Assembly: GCA_046153015.1 (NCBI GenBank)
Contig: JBJXGF010000320.1
Span: 1-26,907 of the forward strand
Reading direction: 5' to 3'
Source of the DNA: JBJXGF01 sp046153015
GTDB taxonomy: Bacteria; Actinomycetota; Acidimicrobiia; Acidimicrobiales; CAIXPF01
DNA length: 26,907 nt
The position numbers and the translations under genes were made by a program. Below the pieces are notes generated by a model. The model was not told the DNA's origin and ran no database searches. It saw nothing but the letters and a program-made list of their open reading frames with translations. Below, piece after piece: positions 7,664-14,924 of this stretch. Every line of letters starts with the position of its first letter. Position 1 is the stretch's first letter.

Positions 7664-8508
7664 GTGAGTCCTCCTGACGCCCATCCTGTTTCGAATCGTT
7701 CGCGGCGCATCACGAGCACTACACCGGCAGCAGCCGCCCCGATCGCCAGCGCGGCCTGACCCGCCGCTTGGAACGCGACGAACCGCTCGATCAGTTCGTC
7801 GGGAGCGGTGCCGCGTGCACTCCAGCTGGCCGCGGCGATCCACACGCCGCCCACCGCGGCGGCGACGCCGCGGACGGGTAGCCAGCTGGCGGCCGTCATC
7901 GTCACCGTGGCCATGCACACCGACGGAAGCAACCACGCCATCGCGGTCCAGCCGATGTCGGGCACAGCGATCGCGAACGCTCCGGTCAGGGCGAACGCCG
8001 GCACGACCACCGAAGCCCAGCGGACGAGCAGTAGCTCGAGACCGGCCATCGGCGTTGCCACGATGACCTCGCGGGCTGGGTCGTCGCGGGATGCGAACAC
8101 GGCGGCGACCGCGGCGACCGCGAGCAGCGGTGCGGACACCAGGAACAGGAAGGTGTCGCGTGTGCTCCCATCGAACGCCGCCCATGACGCGGCCAGTACG
8201 AGCACGATCGCGACGGAGGTGAGCCACGGGTCGCGTGCGCCCGGTACGACTGCGACGAGCCGTGCGTGTCGATCGCTGACGCCGCAGCGCACGACTAGTC
8301 GTTCGGGCCAGCGACGCGCGGGTTGGTCGACGACGGCGACGATCGCGGCCAGGTTGCGCTCGAGCCGATCTGCGTCGGCCATCGGCGCGAGCTCGCCCCG
8401 GCACTCGGCGCACACCATCAGGTGGGCCTCGACCGAGGACGCCTGCGCCCGCCCCAACCGGCCATTGGCGTAGCCGGTGAGCAGGTTGCGGTCTGCGTGC
8501 CAGGTCAT
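7660..8508 (-). CDS. Zinc-finger anti-sigma-like domain fused to a membrane domain
   Basis: The 282-residue protein begins with a zf-HC2-type segment: H29, C33 and C36 in EAHLMVCAEC, the zinc-binding pattern of ECF anti-sigma factors. After a linker, six or so hydrophobic segments follow (from about residue 95 to 270), much longer than the single anchor of a standard anti-sigma factor. It probably holds the ECF sigma factor at the membrane. The multi-pass part, together with the following ATPase, may also form part of a transporter. The ATG at 8508 overlaps the sigma stop by 4 bp, and its own stop overlaps the ATPase start. Confidence 0.82.
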   Translation of the reverse strand: MTWHADRNLLTGYANGRLGRAQASSVEAHLMVCAECRGELAPMADADRLERNLAAIVAVVDQPARRWPERLVVRCGVSDRHARLVAVVPGARDPWLTSVAIVLVLAASWAAFDGSTRDTFLFLVSAPLLAVAAVAAVFASRDDPAREVIVATPMAGLELLLVRWASVVVPAFALTGAFAIAVPDIGWTAMAWLLPSVCMATVTMTAASWLPVRGVAAAVGGVWIAAASWSARGTAPDELIERFVAFQAAGQAALAIGAAAAGVVLVMRRERFETGWASGGLT

Positions 8509-9041
8509 GTCAACGCCTCTCTCATCTCGAGTCGCGCCCGCGACATCCGACTCTTCACGGTGCCTGCCGGGATCCCCAGGGCCCTGGCTGCCTCCCGCGT
8601 CGTCAGCCCGTCCAGCAGTGTTGCTTGCACGACCGCGAGCAGTTCCGGAGACAGCCGGTCGATCGCGTTCGCGAGGTCCCCGTAGTGCACGTCGAGCAGC
8701 ACCTCGTCCTCGGCTGACACCCGGGCCTCGGCAAGAGGTACCGGTGACCATGCGATCCCGGGTCGCCGGCGCAGCTGGTCGATGAGCCGCCTGATGCCGA
8801 TGCCCCACAGCCACGCCGGTACCTCACCGCGCGCGGAGTACGCCGACGGCTTGCGCCACACCGCGAGAAACGTGTCCTGCACGGCCTGATCGACGACATC
8901 GCTGTCGTGACACCGGCGCAACAGCCGAATCGTCAGCCACGGTGCATGTCGCCGGTACAGCGTCGTGAAAGCGCCTCGATCCCGGTCACCGATCGCGACG
9001 AGCAGCTCCACGTCGCTGCGGGCGTCGCCTGGATCGGTCAT
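8505..9041 (-). CDS. RNA polymerase ECF sigma factor
   Basis: The 178-residue protein has region 2 (FTTLYRRHAPWLTIRLLRR, DVVDQAVQDTFLAVWRKPSAY) and region 4 with the helix-turn-helix LTTREAARALGIPAGTVKSR followed by MSRARLEMREAL, the hallmark of ECF sigma factors. It directs RNA polymerase to a small regulon, usually including its own operon, after release from an anti-sigma factor; the next gene encodes the likely anti-sigma factor. The ATG at 9041 is used with ACAAGG upstream; an adjacent GTG at 9044 is possible. First gene of a five-gene minus-strand operon ending near 4393. Confidence 0.9.
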   Translation of the reverse strand: MTDPGDARSDVELLVAIGDRDRGAFTTLYRRHAPWLTIRLLRRCHDSDVVDQAVQDTFLAVWRKPSAYSARGEVPAWLWGIGIRRLIDQLRRRPGIAWSPVPLAEARVSAEDEVLLDVHYGDLANAIDRLSPELLAVVQATLLDGLTTREAARALGIPAGTVKSRMSRARLEMREALT

Positions 9042-9391
9042 CACCAACCTTGTCGTAACACAGGCCCTCCGCGGTTCACCGGCCGGCGATCGTTCAGCCC
9101 GCGGGGGCAAGTCGCCCCGCAGGCCGGCGACCCGTTCGACCCTGCGAGCGTGCGGGATGACCCGAGGGCCGGCCGAGTGTCCGGCGCTGATGGTCGGCGG
9201 TGAACCGATTCGCGCCGTCGGAACGACACACAGTGAGGACCAGCGGTCAGCACAGCCGAACGGGGGGATCGGTGACGACGCACCAGCGGAGCGGATGTCA
9301 CCCGGTGCGGCCCGCCTGACCGTCAGTCCGAACACGGATGAGAATCCGAGCGGCCGACCATCGGACGCCCGTCCACAGACAGGAGCAGGTC
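9042..9391. other. Divergent intergenic region between the sigma and SOD-like genes
   Basis: No gene is supported in these 350 bases. A hairpin GCGGGG (9101-9106) / CCCCGC (9115-9120) is flanked by a direct repeat GCCGGCGA. Both neighbouring operons start here in opposite directions, so promoters must be present, but no convincing -35/-10 pair or ECF-type motif could be assigned by eye. Confidence 0.4.
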
Positions 9392-9901
9392 GTGAGCAGC
9401 AGAAGCAGGCGAGTCGCGATGGTGTGGGCAGCGACGGTCTCGGCCGTTGCGATGGGGACGGCAGGTGCTGGCTCGGCGGGTGCCGAGCGTGCCGGTTCGT
9501 TCCATGGGGTGTTCACCGAGACGCCGGCGGGCTCGGCAGCCGGCTACGACATCCATGGGTCGGTCAAGATGACGATCGGCTCGGCCGGCACGGTGGTCAG
9601 GGTGAACGTGGCGGGCCTGGATCCGGCCAAGGTGTACGGGTCGCATCTGCACAACGGGACCTGCGCGTCAGGAGGTGGCGGCCATTACCAGGACATCGAA
9701 GGTGGGTCGGTCGTCCCGCCGAACGAGTTGTGGCTGAGCACGAACGGAGCGGGCCTGGTCCCGAACCCCGGTGGGGTCGCCCATGGTGCGGGCTCGGCGA
9801 CGTGGATGGCTCGGGTCTCGAGCGCCTCGACGAACGCCCGATCGGTCATCGTGCACGAGCCGGGCAGCGGCGCCAGGATCGCGTGCGCTGATCTGCAATG
9901 A
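9392..9901 (+). CDS. Secreted Cu/Zn superoxide dismutase-like protein, apparently lacking the zinc loop
   Basis: The 169-residue product has an N-terminal signal peptide (RR, then a hydrophobic run AMVWAATVSAVAMGTAGAG). The mature part matches the SOD-C core: HLH (H85, H87), H98 in GGHYQ and H155 in SVIVHE correspond to the four copper ligands, and C91 with C165 (RIACADL) to the structural disulfide. The zinc-binding loop is replaced by a short NELWLSTNG... segment. Superoxide dismutation outside the cell is the expected activity; a catalytically silent relative is possible. The GTG at 9392 has AGGAG at 9381-9385. It overlaps the next gene by 4 bp. Confidence 0.72.
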   Translation: MSSRSRRVAMVWAATVSAVAMGTAGAGSAGAERAGSFHGVFTETPAGSAAGYDIHGSVKMTIGSAGTVVRVNVAGLDPAKVYGSHLHNGTCASGGGGHYQDIEGGSVVPPNELWLSTNGAGLVPNPGGVAHGAGSATWMARVSSASTNARSVIVHEPGSGARIACADLQ

Positions 9902-10326
9902 GCCGCGTCACGGGGGTCGCGATGGCGCGTGTGTGCCTGGGAGCGATCGGGCTGTTCATGCTGCCGGCCGGTGTGCAGGCGGCGTTCGCGCCTCGGTCGT
10001 TCTTCGACGACTTCCCGATCGGTCGCGGCTGGATCGCGGCCGAGGGCGGATCGTACGACGAGCATCTCGTGCGCGATGTCGGCGTGTTGTTTCTGGCATT
10101 GATCATCGTCACGCTCTGGGCGGCATGGCGCGGCGAGTTCCTGGTGCCGGTCGCGGTTGCGTGGCTGGTGCAAGGTGTCGGACATCTCGCGTATCACGTC
10201 GGTCACCTCGACGGGGTGGCCGGCGTCGACCGCGTCGGGCTCGTCGGGTCGCTGGTGGTGATCCCGGCGCTGGCCGCGCTCGCGCTCGGCGCAATGGTGG
10301 CGTCGCCTCGGCGGTCGGTGCCGTGA
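9898..10326 (+). CDS. Small four-helix membrane protein, unknown function
   Basis: The 142-residue product has about four hydrophobic segments (VCLGAIGLFMLPAGVQAAF, VGVLFLALIIVTLWAAW, FLVPVAVAWLVQGVGHLAYH, VGLVGSLVVIPALAALALGA). It carries a conserved-looking HLAYHVGHLD histidine cluster between helices 3 and 4. The ATG overlaps the SOD-like stop by 4 bp, so the two are co-expressed. The histidines could bind a metal, which would suit an SOD-like neighbour, but this is inference only. Confidence 0.72.
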   Translation: MSRVTGVAMARVCLGAIGLFMLPAGVQAAFAPRSFFDDFPIGRGWIAAEGGSYDEHLVRDVGVLFLALIIVTLWAAWRGEFLVPVAVAWLVQGVGHLAYHVGHLDGVAGVDRVGLVGSLVVIPALAALALGAMVASPRRSVP

Positions 10327-11066
10327 TGGCGACGACGGACGGGCCGGTCGCCGGGAAATCGGTGTCGATTCGCAGTGAGGTCTCGGAGCGGCTGTGGGTG
10401 CTGATCGTGGCCGGGATACCGACCGGCGTGCTCGTGGCCGGGCTGGGCAGCCGGTTGGCGATGCTGGTGCTGGGGTTGACCTCGCCCGACTCGGTCGTCG
10501 GTGTGACCAGCGACGACGGTTTCGAGATCGGCCGCTTCACGCTCGGCGGCACCTACAACCTGTTGATGCTGGGTGCGGTGGTCGGTGTGATCGGTGCTGC
10601 GGCCTACCGCGCAGTCCAACCTTGGCTGCTGGGCCCAAACTGGTTCCGTCGACTCACCGTCGCGGCCGGCTCAGGGGCGGTTGTGGGATCGATGCTGATC
10701 CATGCGGATGGGATCGACTTCCGGGTCCTGAAGCCGACGTGGCTCGCCGTCGGTCTGTTCGTGGCGCTTCCTGCGCTCTTCGGCGCTGTCCTCGGGGTCG
10801 TGGTCGATCGGGTCTCTGCCATCGCGGTTCCACCGGGTTGGCGACGTTGGGGCTTGCCGACCGTACTGGTGGCCGCCTTCCCGCTGGCGATCGTGGTGGT
10901 GGGGATCGTCGCAGCCGCGCTGGTTGTCTGGGTACCGGTCCGGCGCCGTCTCGACTCGACCGGTGGGCTGCCCAAGCCCGCCGGCCTCGGTGTTCGGGCC
11001 GTGTGGCTGCTGATCGCGCTAGCCGGCCTCGCGGCACTGGTGGGCGACGTACGAGCGTTGACGTGA
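10326..11066 (+). CDS. Multi-pass membrane protein, unknown function
   Basis: The 246-residue product begins MATTDGPVAGKSVSIRSEVS and has six or so hydrophobic segments starting LWVLIVAGIPTGVLVAGLGS and ending AVWLLIALAGLAALVGDV. The ATG at 10326 shares one base with the preceding TGA; a GTG at 10323 is an alternative. Third gene of the SOD-like operon. No domain is recognised. Confidence 0.75.
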   Translation: MATTDGPVAGKSVSIRSEVSERLWVLIVAGIPTGVLVAGLGSRLAMLVLGLTSPDSVVGVTSDDGFEIGRFTLGGTYNLLMLGAVVGVIGAAAYRAVQPWLLGPNWFRRLTVAAGSGAVVGSMLIHADGIDFRVLKPTWLAVGLFVALPALFGAVLGVVVDRVSAIAVPPGWRRWGLPTVLVAAFPLAIVVVGIVAAALVVWVPVRRRLDSTGGLPKPAGLGVRAVWLLIALAGLAALVGDVRALT

Positions 11067-11085
11067 CCGGGACCCACCGGTCCGC

Positions 11086-11120
11086 TTGACTATCGAAGTT
11101 CGATATATCGTACTTCGAGC
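11086..11120 (+). promoter_or_regulatory. PadR promoter with near-perfect 26-bp palindrome
   Basis: TCGAAG and CTTCGA flank a central CGATATATCG at 11093-11118, giving a palindrome with only one mismatched pair. TTGACT at 11086-11091 is a -35 candidate. The palindrome ends two bases before the PadR ATG and no ribosome binding site fits between, so the message may be leaderless and the palindrome an autoregulatory operator. Confidence 0.65.
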
Positions 11121-11420
11121 ATGGATCGAAGGAATGAGCACCAGAAGTCGCTTCCGGCAGCGTCGCTGCACGTCGTGTTGGCGTTGCTCGACGGTGAGTT
11201 GCACGGCTACGCGGTGATGCAGCGAGTCGGGGAGCTGAGCGACGGTGCGGTCAAGATGGGCCCGGGCACGCTCTACGGAACGCTGAACCGGCTGGTCGAC
11301 GACGGCCTCGTGGTCGAGACCACCGATCGAGTGGACCGGGACGAGAGTGAGCGGCGCCGCTACTACGAGTTGAGCGCGAGCGGGCGGTCGGTGGCACTCG
11401 TCGAAGCCCTTCTCCTCTGA
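11121..11420 (+). CDS. PadR-family transcriptional regulator
   Basis: The 99-residue protein carries the PadR winged helix: LHVVLALLDGELHGYAVMQR, then MGPGTLYGTLNRLVDDGLV, then ESERRRYYELSASGRSVAL. It binds DNA as a dimer, usually repressing its own gene and a neighbouring transporter or membrane protein in response to a small molecule. It ends LVEALLL, shorter than most relatives, which carry a further C-terminal helix; its end meets a membrane-protein frame that lacks a start, so a small deletion may have joined the two. The operator lies immediately upstream. Confidence 0.88.
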   Translation: MDRRNEHQKSLPAASLHVVLALLDGELHGYAVMQRVGELSDGAVKMGPGTLYGTLNRLVDDGLVVETTDRVDRDESERRRYYELSASGRSVALVEALLL

Positions 11421-11458
11421 TCCCGCTGATCTACATCGCTGTCTCTGGGGCGGGGATC

Positions 11459-11824
11459 GTGCTCGCTCTCGCCGGCGGGACGAACGTGGCGTTCCTGGTC
11501 GTCGGACTCGTGGTGGCCGCAATCGCCGGGATGCTCGCGGCCGTTGCCTGGCGCAGGGCGGCCCCGGTAGGAGGATCCGTCCAGACGGTTCATTGGTGGA
11601 AGCTCGTCGCGGCCGGCCCGGTCATCATCGGCGGCGTCATCGTGGCAGCCGGGCTCGGAGTTGAAGCCTGGTTCGTTGGGATGTTCTTCGTGTTCTTGGC
11701 GCTGATCCTGACCGGGGTCGGTCTCCTGCTCGGACTTGCCCCGTCTCACCGCCCGTCGGCCGCCGGCGCTGCCGACATGACGCCGCGAGCGTCGGTTCTC
11801 CATGAAACGAATCGGATCGACTAA
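11459..11824 (+). CDS. Three-helix membrane protein, possibly 5'-truncated
   Basis: From the GTG at 11459 the product has 121 residues with hydrophobic segments NVAFLVVGLVVAAIAGMLAA, LVAAGPVIIGGVIVAAGLGV and FVGMFFVFLALILTGVGLLL. The same frame stays open upstream to about 11420 and reads IPLIYIAVSGAGIVLALAGG, a good first helix, but without a start codon. The original start was probably lost where the PadR gene ends. It is a likely target of the PadR regulator. Family unknown. Confidence 0.55.
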   Translation: MLALAGGTNVAFLVVGLVVAAIAGMLAAVAWRRAAPVGGSVQTVHWWKLVAAGPVIIGGVIVAAGLGVEAWFVGMFFVFLALILTGVGLLLGLAPSHRPSAAGAADMTPRASVLHETNRID

Positions 11825-11838
11825 GCGACAGAGTTGCC

Positions 11839-12528
11839 ATGGATGACGTAGTGCCTCACCGCACCTTGTACCGCGAGGCTGCGGTGCGACTCACCGAGGT
11901 GGTGACGACCGCCGGGTGGGACTTGTGCGTACCGGTTCTGCGGTGCCCGGACTGGTCGGCCCGTGACATGCTCGGCCACCTTGTCGGGATCACCAACGAC
12001 TGGCTCACAGGTCGGCTCGACGGCTACGGATCGACGGACTGGACGGCTGGGCAAGTGCGTCGCCATTGCGGCGACGATGAGACCGAACTGTTCGCAGCGT
12101 GGTCGATAGCGCTCGACCAACTCGAAAGCGCGGCGCCACATCCGGTCATGGGTGACGCGTGGCGCTGGTTGTTCGGAGACGCGCTCGCGCATGAGGCCGA
12201 CCTGGATGAGACGTTCGACCCGCAGCGTCGACCTCCGCCGGCCGCAGTCGCGGCGGGCCTCGCCGGTGCAATTGGGAGGTGGCGGCATCTTCTCAGCGGC
12301 GCCGATGCTCCGCCGCTCGAAATCGTGGTGCCTGGAGTACGCAGTTGGTGGGTTGGTCGCCCCGCCGACGACCACATCACACTGTTGGCCGACGCGTACG
12401 ACGTCTGGCGCTTCCTGACAGGACGAGCCACCCGCGAGTGCGTCCGGGGCCTCGAGTGGAGCCACGACCCGGGCTGCTACCTCGACCTCGGTCTGGCCGT
12501 TCCGTTCCAGTTTCCGGCGGACGCGTAG
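11839..12528 (+). CDS. Maleylpyruvate isomerase N-terminal domain / mycothiol-dependent enzyme family protein
   Basis: The 229-residue protein has the MDMPI signature CPDWSARDMLGHLVG near residue 35-50, with the metal-binding histidine, and a second cluster DALAHEADLDET, where H and acidic residues complete the DinB-like metal site. A C-terminal part with LADAYDVWRFLTGR follows. Family members use a divalent metal and often mycothiol to process small electrophiles in the cytoplasm of actinomycetes. Substrate unknown. It starts with ATG at 11839 and is followed directly by a ferredoxin remnant and a P450, suggesting a former small catabolic or modification cluster. Confidence 0.85.
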   Translation: MDDVVPHRTLYREAAVRLTEVVTTAGWDLCVPVLRCPDWSARDMLGHLVGITNDWLTGRLDGYGSTDWTAGQVRRHCGDDETELFAAWSIALDQLESAAPHPVMGDAWRWLFGDALAHEADLDETFDPQRRPPPAAVAAGLAGAIGRWRHLLSGADAPPLEIVVPGVRSWWVGRPADDHITLLADAYDVWRFLTGRATRECVRGLEWSHDPGCYLDLGLAVPFQFPADA

Positions 12529-12862
12529 CTGCGTGTCTGGATCGACCAGGACTTGTGCACCGGCGACGGGACGTGCGCGGATCACTGCCCGGACGTGATC
12601 GTCCTCCTCGAGCATGGAATCTCGTACGTGAGCCACCCCACGGGCAGTCCCGGTAAGGCTCCCGGTGTCGAACGAGCATCGTCACGGACCGGAGCGACGT
12701 GCTGTTCAGACCATCGCGGCTGCGCTCGACTGTGCGGGCGGACGCATCTTCCTTGAAGACGACGAGTTCCACGAGAGCCGCGACACCGACATCGTCGACA
12801 CGCCGAGCTCAGCGGTCGAGCGACCGTTGACAGCGCAGCTTCGATCGCTCGACGCGGACTGA
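12529..12862 (+). pseudogene. Ferredoxin (3Fe-4S type), degenerate
   Basis: Right after the previous stop the frame reads LRVWIDQDLCTGDGTCADHC, then PDVIVLLEHGISYV: a P450-partner ferredoxin N-terminus with three cluster cysteines. A CTG stands where the ATG is expected. Similarity then fades, and the C-terminal part appears in another frame as AVQTIAAALDCAGGRIFLED, where the family has CPGECIF. So there is no proper start and at least one frameshift. If intact it would have passed electrons to the P450 encoded next. The frame ends at 12862, giving an unusually long tail. Confidence 0.75.
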
Positions 12863-12917
12863 TGATCGACGCAGAACCAGCGGGGCAGCCATCGCGCCCG
12901 AACGGAGGACATCGTCC

Positions 12918-14276
12918 GTGAACGGATCACCACTTCCCGCTCCGGCCAGGCGGTACCAGCCGGGGTTGATTCGGCGCATCCTCGCGGATCCGACGCCGGT
13001 GCTCGATGAGATCGCCGAGCGTTACGGGTCGATGTGCGGGTTCGGTGCCGGGCCGTTGCGGATGGCGGTGGTCGGCGACCCGGCGGCGCTGCGGGAGCTG
13101 TTCGCGATGCCCACCGATCATTTCCGCTGGGGCCACAAGTTCAACGTGTTGGGCTTCGTTGTCGGGAAGGAGTCGATGATCGTCTCCGACGGCGACGACC
13201 ACGCTCGACGCCGGGCGTCAGTACAGGCGGCGTTCAGTCGACGCCGGCTCAACGGGTGGATTCCCACGATCGTGGAGCGAACCGACCAATCGATCGACCA
13301 GCTCACGGGGTCCCTCGATGGCGACGAACGCGAGGTCGACCTGTACCCGCTCGGTCGAGCACTGGTCCTCGAGATCGTCGTGCGATCGATGTTCGGTGAA
13401 CGCCTCGCTGCGCGAGCCGCTGAGATCGGAGAGCTGTTTGAGCGGCCTCAGGCCTATCTGGAGTCGCCCGCGATCCGCCAGTTCCCGCACCCGTTCCCGG
13501 CAACGTCCCGATCCAGGGTGCGGGCTGACCGCCGGGACCTCGACGCGATCATCGACAGCCAGATCACGACACTGCGTGCTCAGGAATCGACGGACCCGCT
13601 CGATGTGCTCGCCGCGCTCGTGGCCGACGGCACGCTCAGCGATGGCGAGATCCGAGACCAGGTCGTCACGCTCATCGGCGCGGGCTACGACACGACATCT
13701 GCGTCGCTGTCGTGGATGTTCTGGTGCATCTCGCACGAACCGGGGCTGTGGCTACGCCTCCGGAAGGAGACAGACGAGGTGTTCGGACCCCTCGGGTGCG
13801 AGAAACCGGTCGCCGATGCGCACACTCTCGCCCGGCTCGACCTCGCCAACCGGGTGATGCGCGAGACGACTCGTCTCCACCCCGCCGGCGCCCTCTCGCC
13901 GCGGGAAGCGGCCTGCGATGTGACCGTCGGCGGTTACCGCATCCCGAAGGGAACGCTGATCCTGTGGTCGGCGCACCTCGCAGGTCGCGACGCGCGGGCC
14001 TGGGCCGCGCCGCTGCGGTTCGATCCCGACCGGTTTCTGGCACCCTCCGATGACCAGAAGGCGCTGGCCGACATCGCGTGGGTGCCGTTCGGTCGCGGCG
14101 CCCGCAACTGCATCGGTTTCGCGCTCGCCCAAATGGAGCTCACACTGATCGTCGCCCGCATCGCCCAACGGCTCGACATCACGTCGACAGCGAGCGAGAT
14201 CCCACGACCAGTGAGCATGGTCGTCAACCGGCCTGCCGGCGACGCCCCAATGCGCGTGTCGGCCCGACGACCTTGA
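12918..14276 (+). CDS. Cytochrome P450
   Basis: The 452-residue protein carries all core P450 motifs: I-helix oxygen-activation GAGYDTTS near residue 254, the K-helix ExxR as ETTR near 316, and the heme loop FGRGARNCIGFALA near 391-404 with the cysteine ligand near 398. It is a soluble class I-type enzyme that inserts one oxygen atom into an unknown substrate and needs a ferredoxin and reductase. The GTG at 12918 has GGAGG upstream at a longish spacing. Its neighbouring ferredoxin gene is broken, so a partner encoded elsewhere would be needed. Confidence 0.93.
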   Translation: MNGSPLPAPARRYQPGLIRRILADPTPVLDEIAERYGSMCGFGAGPLRMAVVGDPAALRELFAMPTDHFRWGHKFNVLGFVVGKESMIVSDGDDHARRRASVQAAFSRRRLNGWIPTIVERTDQSIDQLTGSLDGDEREVDLYPLGRALVLEIVVRSMFGERLAARAAEIGELFERPQAYLESPAIRQFPHPFPATSRSRVRADRRDLDAIIDSQITTLRAQESTDPLDVLAALVADGTLSDGEIRDQVVTLIGAGYDTTSASLSWMFWCISHEPGLWLRLRKETDEVFGPLGCEKPVADAHTLARLDLANRVMRETTRLHPAGALSPREAACDVTVGGYRIPKGTLILWSAHLAGRDARAWAAPLRFDPDRFLAPSDDQKALADIAWVPFGRGARNCIGFALAQMELTLIVARIAQRLDITSTASEIPRPVSMVVNRPAGDAPMRVSARRP

Positions 14277-14350
14277 ACCCACCACGACCCTCACCGTCAG
14301 TTCGGAATCCTCCCCCGGGTCGTCTGCGGGGTGGACCCGGCCGCGGCGAT

Positions 14351-14371
14351 CTGTCAGCACCCTGTCAGCAC
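14351..14371. repeat. Paired CTGTCAGCAC units, 11-bp period
   Basis: CTGTCAGCAC occurs at 14351-14360 and 14362-14371, 14 bp before the tRNA 3'-half remnant (b). The one-helical-turn spacing matches the CGCGAACA pairs near the other tRNA remnants, though the base sequence differs. Confidence 0.6.
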
Positions 14372-14384
14372 GACTCGCGCCCAC

Positions 14385-14427
14385 CTCATATGCCGAAGGT
14401 CGCAGGTTCAAGTCCTGCCCCCGCCAG
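14385..14427 (+). repeat. tRNA(CAU)-like 3'-half, attachment-site-like remnant (b)
   Basis: CTCATATGCCG, with the same CAU loop but a damaged anticodon stem, is followed by AAGGTCGCAGGTTCAAGTCC and CCCCGCCA. No 5' half is present. It directly abuts integrase N-terminal debris on the minus strand, as expected for an att site next to an integrase gene. Confidence 0.72.
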
Positions 14428-14432
14428 GCGCT

Positions 14433-14924
14433 TCATCGGCAGCCATGTGTCGGTGAGGAACTCGCGTCGTTGCGTTCGACGAGCCGCCGGGCGACGGCGT
14501 GGTCGAGCGCGGCCCGGATGACGGCGTGGACCTCGAGGATCGTCTTGGGTGCGAGCCCGTTCCCGTTCCGGCCGCCGCTGTGGGCGAGGGCGTCGTAGAG
14601 GGTGTCGAGGTGATCGGCGCGCAGCCGGCGCAGCGGGATGTCACCGATCGCGGGGTGGATCTAGCGGTCGACGAACCAGGCGTACCGGTACGCGGTGGTC
14701 GCCCGCGCCTGCCGTCGCTTGTGGGGGATCCACGTGTTGGCGAGGTACTCGCCGAACGTGACCGGACCGGTCGGTGCTGCGGGGGTGGCGTCGCGTTCGC
14801 GGTCGAGTCGGGCGGCGAGCTGTTCGGCTTCGTCGAGGCCCACGAACGGGCCTACGAAGTCCTCGTCGCTCACTGGCAACCCCGAAAACTGCCCAAACCG
14901 CGTGACGATTTCATCCGTGGTATA
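14433..14924 (-). pseudogene. Tyrosine integrase N-terminal fragments
   Basis: On the minus strand, from about 14800, the frame reads TFGEYLANTWIPHKRRQARA, then a TAG at 14661-14663 where tyrosine is expected, then IHPAIGDIPLRRLRADHLDT and a piece ending ARRLVERNDA. This is the SAM-like core-binding domain of an actinobacterial tyrosine integrase; the catalytic domain is missing. A second N-terminal scrap, EFLTDTWLPMKR, follows in another frame next to the tRNA remnant, so at least two integrase genes left traces here. The upstream part is fused in frame to the IS256 transposase. Confidence 0.75.
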
